From: Halocaridina rubra
Taxonomy: Eukaryota > Arthropoda > Malacostraca > Decapoda > Atyidae
Reading direction: 5' to 3'
Assembly (NCBI GenBank): GCA_037179515.1
Contig: JAXCGZ010007560.1
Span: 106,001 to 170,000, forward strand
DNA: 64,000 nt
This document shows positions 57,874 through 64,000 of this stretch, one piece after another (position 1 is the first letter of the stretch; every line of letters starts with the position of its first letter). The notes beneath the pieces are model-generated. The model was not told the DNA's origin. It searched no databases and saw only the letters and a list, made by a program, of their open reading frames with translations. The position numbers were made by a program, and so were the translations under genes.

Positions 57874-60800
57874 TGATTACCTAATTGTGATTACCTAATT
57901 GTATTTACGGGAAAGAGCCCAAAGCTCGTATCTTCCCGTCTCCTGATCGATTCCATTTTTAGACTTAGTGATACTTATCGTACTTGTCCTTAAAACTATG
58001 GATTGAGATAGCATTAACTACCTCCTCGCTTAGCGAACTCCAATTATCAACTACTCTTACACTGAAAAAGTATTTCCTTACATCCTGCAAACAAGTTTTC
58101 TTACGAAGCTTCAAACTATGACCTCTAGTTCTAGAGCCAGCCATATCGAAATATCGATCCCTATCCACTCTATCATAACCATGAAGGCATTTAAAGACTG
58201 TCACCATATCCCCCCCTCACTCTTCTAGCTTCGAGTGATGGTAAGTCTAATTCCCTCAGCCTCTCATCATAACTGAGATTGCGTATTTCTGGCACCAGTT
58301 TCGTGGCATGTCTTTGAACTTTTTCAAGTTTAGCTATGTGCTTTTTCAAGTGCGGATTCCAAAAGTAGGCTGCATATTCGAGTTTTGGCCTCACATAGGT
58401 TACATAAATATTTCTGAACATTTACTTGTCCATGTGCCTGAAGGCTACCCTTACATTTGATAAGAATGCATATGCTGCCCTTACTATGCCATTTATATGT
58501 ATTTATGGAGACAAATCTGCCAGTATGTTTACTCCTAGATCTCTCTCATTTTCTGTCTCTTGAAGTTGTACTCCAGCCACCGAGTAGTCAAGCTTGGGCC
58601 TTCTTGCACTTGTATCCATTCTCATTACCTTACATTTTGAGGTATTGAATTTCATTAGCCACTTTTCTGACCACTCATGCAGATTATTTAGATCCTCCTG
58701 AAGTTCTCTACCATTGTTCTCGTTTTTTACTTTCTTCACAATCTTTGCATCATCTGCAAACATATTCATGAATGAATTTACAGACTCTGGTAGGTCATTT
58801 ACATATACAAGGAACAAAAGTGGCCCTAAAACTGAACCCTGTGGAACTCCACTACTAACTCTTCTCCATTCAGACACTGAGTGTCTTACTCTAACCCTCT
58901 GTTCCCTTCCTTCTAAGTAAGTTTTTATCCATTCCAAGACATTTCCACCTATTCTAGCCATTGATTGCAGCTTCCTAATAAGTCTCCCATGTGGAACAGT
59001 GTCAAACGCTTTCTGGAAGTCTAGGAATATGCAATCTGCCCAGCCCTCTCTTTCCTGTAAGATTTGGCTTACCTCATCATAAAATTCTAATAAGTTTGTT
59101 ACTGTTGATCTTCCTTCTCTGAAGCCATGTTGCCTCACTGACAAAAAGTTGAAGGATTCCAAGTGAAGAGAGATATGTTTCCTTAGTAGTTTCTCCATAA
59201 CTTTGCAAACTATGCTGGTCAAGGAAACTGGTCTATAGTTCAGAGCCGTATCCCTCCTTCCCTTTTTGAAGATAGGTATCACATTTGCTTGTTTCCAGCA
59301 TCTTGGAATCTCCCCCGACTCCAGTGACTCCTTAAATATGATACTTAGTGCCACTGATATTGTGTTTGCGCATTTTTTAAGCACATGAGGGGATATGTCA
59401 TCAGGACCTGTAGCCTTATGAACATCTAAATCCATCAGCGCTTTGCATACCTCTGTGGCTGTAAGGTTGATGTTCTCTAATACCGGCCCTTGAGCTTCTA
59501 TCACTGCAATCTGAGGGGGTGGGGTATTTTCTACTGTAAATACTGACTGAAACTCCTTGTTCAATTCTTTGCAGATCTCTTCGTCCGTCTCAGTGATGCT
59601 TCCATCCGCTCTCTTTAGCCTTAAAACCTGTTCTTTTACCTTCAATTTTCCTCTGATAAAGCTGTGGAAAAGCTTGGGATTTTCTTTAGCCTTCCTGGTG
59701 ATGTCCCTCTCATAATCTCTCTCTGCCTCTCTCCTTTTACTTAGGTAGTCATTTCTTGCTCTTTTGTAGGTTTGCCAGGTATTTATGTTTTTTCTCCTCC
59801 TATACCTTTTCCGGCATTTGTCTCTCCACTCCTTAGCTCTTTTACACCCATTATCGAACCATTTCTCTCTGGCATGAATTACACCTACTTTGGTGACAGG
59901 TATGCAGCAATCTACTATCTTCCCATATTTCTCACAAAAGATGTCATACATTTCTTGTACAGATTTGTTGTAAAATAAGGTTCTCCAGTCAATAACTGCA
60001 AAAAGCTCATTCATTTTGATGTAATCTCCTTTCGGATAGTTCCTCCTCATGTCCTCAGTGCCTCTACTCTCAGGAAGAATGTCTTCAATGATATACTCCA
60101 TCAACAACAAACAGTGGTCACTCTTTCCAATTGGTGGTTCATACTCAATATTTTCAATATCCAACACATTATCTGTGAACACTAGATCAAGTAGTGATGG
60201 CTCATCCCCACCCCTGGCTCTTGTTGGTTCCATTACATGTTGGTGTAGGAAATTCCCTTGTACGCAATCTAGGAATCTTGCCCCGAATGAGTCCTCACCA
60301 CTGTGTGGGTCAAGATTTATCCAATCTATCTCTTTATGATTAAAGTCTCCCATAATCAAAATCCTACATTTTTTCTCCCGTGCCATGTTAACAACTGAGT
60401 TTATGACTTCAATAGTACCTATATGACTTTCCTCATAAATTTCAAGCCTATTTTGGTTCCTTGGTGGGTTGTATACAACAGTTATTATAATGCTCTCTGA
60501 CCCAGTATTTATGCGAGCAACAAGAAATTCCCTGAACTCACTTTCTATAGCCAAGTTTATTTCTTCAACTTGAATCCTCTCACTTATGAGCAGTGCTATC
60601 CCTCCACCAGTCCTCTCAGATCTTTCGACCCTTAGTATTCTGAAGCCCTTAGGAAAAACTGTGACACTGTTTATGTCCTCACTCAACTTAGTCTCTGTAA
60701 TTGCTACTATATCTGCCTTACTGTTGTGAATCCTATCTTTTAATTCTACTGCCTTACCAGCTAATCCATCAGCATTTGTGTATAACAATCTTAATGAGGC

Positions 60801-60970
60801 CCCATCCCCTGATCTTCTGTCATTATCTTCTTTATCTCCCCTTTGTCTGGAAGTATTCTGTAACGAAAATTTTTCTTCTCTTCTTCATTTCTTTCATCAT
60901 TTAACCTTCTTGCCTCTTGCAACAAGTTTTTGATCTTTCCCATCTCTTCCTGTGTTCTGTATCGTCTAAT
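57874..60970 (-). mobile_element. LINE-A copy A19, full ORF2 with 761 open codons
   Basis: 5'-truncated near the end of ORF1 (ATTAGACGATACAGAACAC at 60970). ORF2 is open from before the endonuclease to a TAA at 58502-58500 (DLSP-stop), then broken again by a TAA after RHMDK (58424-58422) and a frameshift near 58205. The 3' UTR and tail are at 57874-57960. It carries the longest LINE-A frame in the window. Confidence 0.95.
58503..60788 (-). CDS. LINE-A ORF2: endonuclease plus reverse transcriptase (C-terminally truncated by stop)
   Basis: 761 codons. The endonuclease is residues 1-230: TETK at 31-34 with the catalytic Glu, GGGIALL at 61-67, GDFN at 147-150 and SDH at 223-225. A basic linker (WRDKCRKRYRRRKN) covers about 230-440. 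The RT covers about 450-720: NYRPVSLTS at 517-525, the palm Asp in IFLDFQKAFD (590), GVPQGSVLGP at 647-656 and FADD at 677-680. All catalytic residues are present. Position 1 is a TTG inside a frame that stays open upstream, and no AUG precedes the endonuclease. The protein lacks the last ~170 residues because of the stop after DLSP. Confidence 0.9.
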   Translation of the reverse strand: MLYTNADGLAGKAVELKDRIHNSKADIVAITETKLSEDINSVTVFPKGFRILRVERSERTGGGIALLISERIQVEEINLAIESEFREFLVARINTGSESIIITVVYNPPRNQNRLEIYEESHIGTIEVINSVVNMAREKKCRILIMGDFNHKEIDWINLDPHSGEDSFGARFLDCVQGNFLHQHVMEPTRARGGDEPSLLDLVFTDNVLDIENIEYEPPIGKSDHCLLLMEYIIEDILPESRGTEDMRRNYPKGDYIKMNELFAVIDWRTLFYNKSVQEMYDIFCEKYGKIVDCCIPVTKVGVIHAREKWFDNGCKRAKEWRDKCRKRYRRRKNINTWQTYKRARNDYLSKRREAERDYERDITRKAKENPKLFHSFIRGKLKVKEQVLRLKRADGSITETDEEICKELNKEFQSVFTVENTPPPQIAVIEAQGPVLENINLTATEVCKALMDLDVHKATGPDDISPHVLKKCANTISVALSIIFKESLESGEIPRCWKQANVIPIFKKGRRDTALNYRPVSLTSIVCKVMEKLLRKHISLHLESFNFLSVRQHGFREGRSTVTNLLEFYDEVSQILQEREGWADCIFLDFQKAFDTVPHGRLIRKLQSMARIGGNVLEWIKTYLEGREQRVRVRHSVSEWRRVSSGVPQGSVLGPLLFLVYVNDLPESVNSFMNMFADDAKIVKKVKNENNGRELQEDLNNLHEWSEKWLMKFNTSKCKVMRMDTSARRPKLDYSVAGVQLQETENERDLGVNILADLSP

Positions 60971-62195
60971 GTGATTACCTAATTGTGATTACCTAATTGT
61001 GTTTACGGGAAAGAGCCCAAAGCTCGTATCTTCCCGTCTCCTGATCGGTTCCATTTTTAGACTTAGTGATACTTATCATACCTGTCCTTAAAACTATGGA
61101 TTGAGGTAGCATTAACTACCTCCTCGCTTAGCGAATTCCAATTATCAACTACTCTTACACTGAAAAAGTATTTCCTTACATCCTGCAAACAAGTTTTCTT
61201 CCGAAGCTTCAAACTATGACCTCTAGTTCTAGAGCCAGCCATATCGAAATATCGATCCCTATCCACTCTATCATAACCATGAAGGAACTTAAAGACTGTC
61301 ACCATATCCCCCCTTACTCTTCTAGCTTCGAGTGATGGCAAGTCTAATTCCCTCAGCCTCTCCTCATAACCGAGATTGCGTATTTCTGGCACCAGTTTCG
61401 TGGCATGTCTTTGAACTTTTTCAAGCTTAGCTATGTGCTTTTTCAAGTGCGGATTCCAAAAGGGGGCTGCATATTCGAGTTTTGGCCTCACATAGGTTAC
61501 ATAAATATTTCTGAACATTTCCTTGTCCATGTGCCTGAAGGCTACCCTTACATTTGATAAAAATGCATATGCTGCCCTTACTACGCCATTTATATGTATT
61601 TCTGGAGACAAATCTGCCAGTATGTTTACTCCTAGATCTCTCTCATTTTCTGTCTCTTGAAGTTGTACTCCAGCCACCGAGTAGTCAAGCTTGGGCCTTC
61701 TTGCACTTGTACCCATTCTCATTACCTTACATTTTGAAGTATTGAATTTCATTAGCCACTTTTCTGACCACTCATGCAGATTATTTAGATCCTCCTGAAG
61801 TTCTCTACCATTGTTCTCGTTTTTTGCTTTCTTCACAATCTTTGCATCATCTGCAAACATATTCATGAATGAATTTACAGACTCTGGTAGGTCATTTACA
61901 TCTACAAGGAACAAAAGTGGCCCTAAAACTGAACCCTGTGGAACTCCACTACTAACTCTTCTCCATTCAGACTCTGAGTGTCTTACTCTAACCCTCGGTT
62001 CCCTTCCTTCTAAGTAAGTTTTTATCCATTCCAAAACATTTCCACCTATTCTAGCCATTGATTGCAGCTTCCTAATAAGTCTCCCATGTGGAACAGTGTC
62101 AAACGCTTTTTAGAAGTCTAGGAATATGGAATCTGCCCAGCCCTCTCTTTCCTGTAAGATTTGGATTACCTCATCATAAAATTCTAATAAGTTTG
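60971..62195 (-). mobile_element. LINE-A copy A20
   Basis: 5'-truncated at TNLLEFYDE. A TAG in the palm (FLDF*KAFD, near 62111) precedes a clean 331-codon frame (62058-61063) from MARIGGNVLEW to the true ORF2 stop, with FADDAKIVKK intact. 3' UTR stem-loop and two tail repeats follow at 60971-61060. Confidence 0.94.
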
Positions 62196-63543
62196 TGTGT
62201 GATTACCTAATTGTGATTCCCTAATTGTGTTTACGGGAAAGAGCCCAAAGCTCGTATCTTCCCGTCTCCTGATCGGTTCCATTTTAGACTTAGTGATACT
62301 TATCGTACCTGTCCTTAAAACTATGGATTGAGATAGCATTAATTACCTCCTCGCTTAGCGAATTCCAATTATCAACTACTCTTACACTGAAAAAGTATTT
62401 CCTTACATCCTGCAAAGAAGTTTTCTTACGAAGCTTCAAACTATGACCTCTAGTTCTAGAGCCAGCCATATCGAAATATCGATCCCTATCCACTCTATCA
62501 TAACCATGAAGGAATTTAAAGACTGTCACCATATCCCCCCTTACTCTTCTAGCTTCGAGTGATGGCAAGTCTAATTCCCTCAGCCTCTCATCATAACTGA
62601 GATTGCGTATTTCTGGCACCAGTTTCGTGGCATGTCTTTGAACTTTTTCAAGCTTACCTATGTGCTTTTTCAAGTGCGGATTCCAAAAGGGGGCTGCATA
62701 TTCGAGTTTTGGCCTCACATAGGTTACATAAATATTTCTGAACATTTCCTTGTCCATGTGCCTGAAGGCTACCCTTACATTTGATAAGAATGCATATGCT
62801 GCCCTTACTACGCCATTTATATGTATTTATGGAGACAAATCTGCCAGTATGTTTACTCCTAGATCTCTCTCATTTTCTGTCTCTTGAAGTTGTACTCCAG
62901 CCACCGAGTAGTCAAGCTTGGGCCTTCTTGCACTTGTACCCATTCTCATTACCTTACATTTTGAGGTATTGAATTTCATTAGCCACTTTTCTGACCACTC
63001 ATGCAGATTATTTAGATCCTCCTGAAGTTCTCTACCATTGTTCTCGTTTTTTACTTTCTTCACAATCTTTGCATCATCTGCAAACATATTCATGAATGAA
63101 TTTACAGACTCTGGTAGGTCATTTACATATACAAGGAACAAAAGGGGCCCTAAAACTGAACCCTGTGGAACTCCACTACTAACTCTTCTCCATTCAGACA
63201 CTGAGTGTCTTACTCTAACCCTCTGTTCCCTTCCTTCTAAGTAAGTTTTTATCCATTCCAAAACATTTCCACCTATTCTAGCCATTGCTTGCAGCTTCCT
63301 AATAAGTCTCCCATGTGGAACAGTGTCAAACGCTTTCTGGAAGTCTAGGGATATGCAATCTGCCCAGCCCTCTCTTTCCTGTAAGATTTGGCTTACCTCA
63401 TCATAAAATTCTAATAAGTTTGTTACTGTTGATCTACCTTCTCTGAAGCCATGTTGCCTCACTGACAAAAAGTTGAAGGATTCCAAGTGAAGAGAGATAT
63501 GTTTCCTTAGTAGTTTCTCCATAACTTTGCAAACTATGCTGGT
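62196..63543 (-). mobile_element. LINE-A copy A21
   Basis: 5'-truncated at TSIVCKVMEKLL (63543). The frame 63522-62827 holds the RT with FADDAKIVKK and ends at a TAA after DLSP, the same nonsense change as in A19. The frame 62757-62290 gives the C-terminus to the normal stop. It is the right-most young copy and abuts the older + strand copy A22. Confidence 0.94.
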
Positions 63544-64000
63544 GAAGTCTGCAAATGCATATTAAATACGCTAGCACATGATGTGATGAGAGGAAAATGC
63601 CACAATGGGGGTAGAGAACACCAGGAAAATCTAAATAGTCCAAGTGAGTGGTCAGACAAAAGGCTGATGAGTTTCAACTCTTCAAATTGTAAAGTAACTA
63701 GAATTAGCATTAGTGCAAAATGCCATAAATGGGTATTCAAGAGCAGGAAAGGAGCTTCTGGAATCTGTGACTCGCTGATAATCAGAGATAAATTTACTGA
63801 CAGATTTGTTTCCTGAAATGCATATGAATGGCAAGGTAATGGCGGCATATTCTTTCTCAGATTTGTGGGTGGCCTTCTGGTATGGGGACAAGGAAATGTT
63901 CAAAAATATTTACATGATTCATTTGAGGCCAAACTAGTTTATGCACCACCTTTCTGGAATCTGCACTTGTAAGGGATATAAATATATTCGAGAAAGTTCA
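63544..64000 (+). mobile_element. LINE-A copy A22, older, right part (runs off window)
   Basis: A diverged + strand LINE-A sequence from about the FADD position onward (TCTGCAAATGCATATTAA..., GGREHQENLNSPSEWSDKRL, NSSNCKVTRI, APPFWNLHL). It has stops and indels. Orientation, divergence and the point where it starts suggest it continues copy A11 (44055-45048). Confidence 0.8.

Overview
The window looks like nuclear DNA from an arthropod, most probably a crustacean. It has spliced coding exons with GT-AG introns, very long (TA)n and (TAA)n microsatellites, tRNA-derived SINEs, and several non-LTR retrotransposon (LINE) families of the type common in decapods. The phylum-level call is inference. 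There are no prokaryotic genes, rRNA genes or CRISPR arrays.

One host gene is visible. Six exons of a bestrophin (ligand/Ca2+-gated anion channel) lie on the minus strand, 5' to 3': 43868-43758, 43412-43241, 29821-29692, 24646-24408, 11818-11585 and 10490-10251. All splice sites are GT-AG and all intron phases match. Together the exons give 374 uninterrupted residues, ending at a stop at 10253-10251. The exon with the start codon is not seen and probably lies beyond base 64000. Three of the five visible introns are 5-13 kb and are filled with transposons.

Almost everything else is mobile DNA. The dominant family, here called LINE-A (CR1/L2-type), has at least 22 copies or fragments and covers about half the window. 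ORF1 is a coiled-coil protein with an RNA-binding-like C-terminal half. ORF2 is an AP-endonuclease plus reverse transcriptase. The 3' UTR carries a conserved stem-loop and a short repeat, AATTAGGTAATCAC, followed by (CA)n. LINE-A fills 1-3221 (with one inverted 'twin-priming' copy), 7816-9289 (inside an LTR element), 11.9-19.3 kb, 20.5-21.3 kb, and a large tail-to-tail array at 45.3-63.5 kb. In that array each 5'-truncated copy abuts the 3' tail of another copy.

Other residents, left to right: a decayed Ty3/gypsy-type LTR retrotransposon (LTR-G, primer-binding site at 4032 to polypurine tract at 9776); an old minus-strand LINE (LINE-E, 21.3-24.1 kb) carrying two SINEs with 18-bp target duplications; a hAT DNA transposon remnant with an exact 8-bp target duplication (25018-26440); a fold-back repeat (26.9-27.3 kb); a second gypsy fragment interrupted by a different SINE (28.1-29.2 kb); and LINE-B (30.3-33.2 kb, +), LINE-C (33.5-36.8 kb, -) and LINE-D (36.85-42.8 kb, +, Jockey-like with zinc knuckles and an RNase H relic).

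The most interesting points are: the LINE-A ORF1/ORF2 overlap, where ORF2 has no AUG and a possible -1 slippery heptamer sits in the overlap; the self-stacking head-to-tail LINE-A arrays; copies sharing the same truncation point or the same premature stops; and an older LINE-A copy apparently split by an 18.5-kb stack of younger ones.
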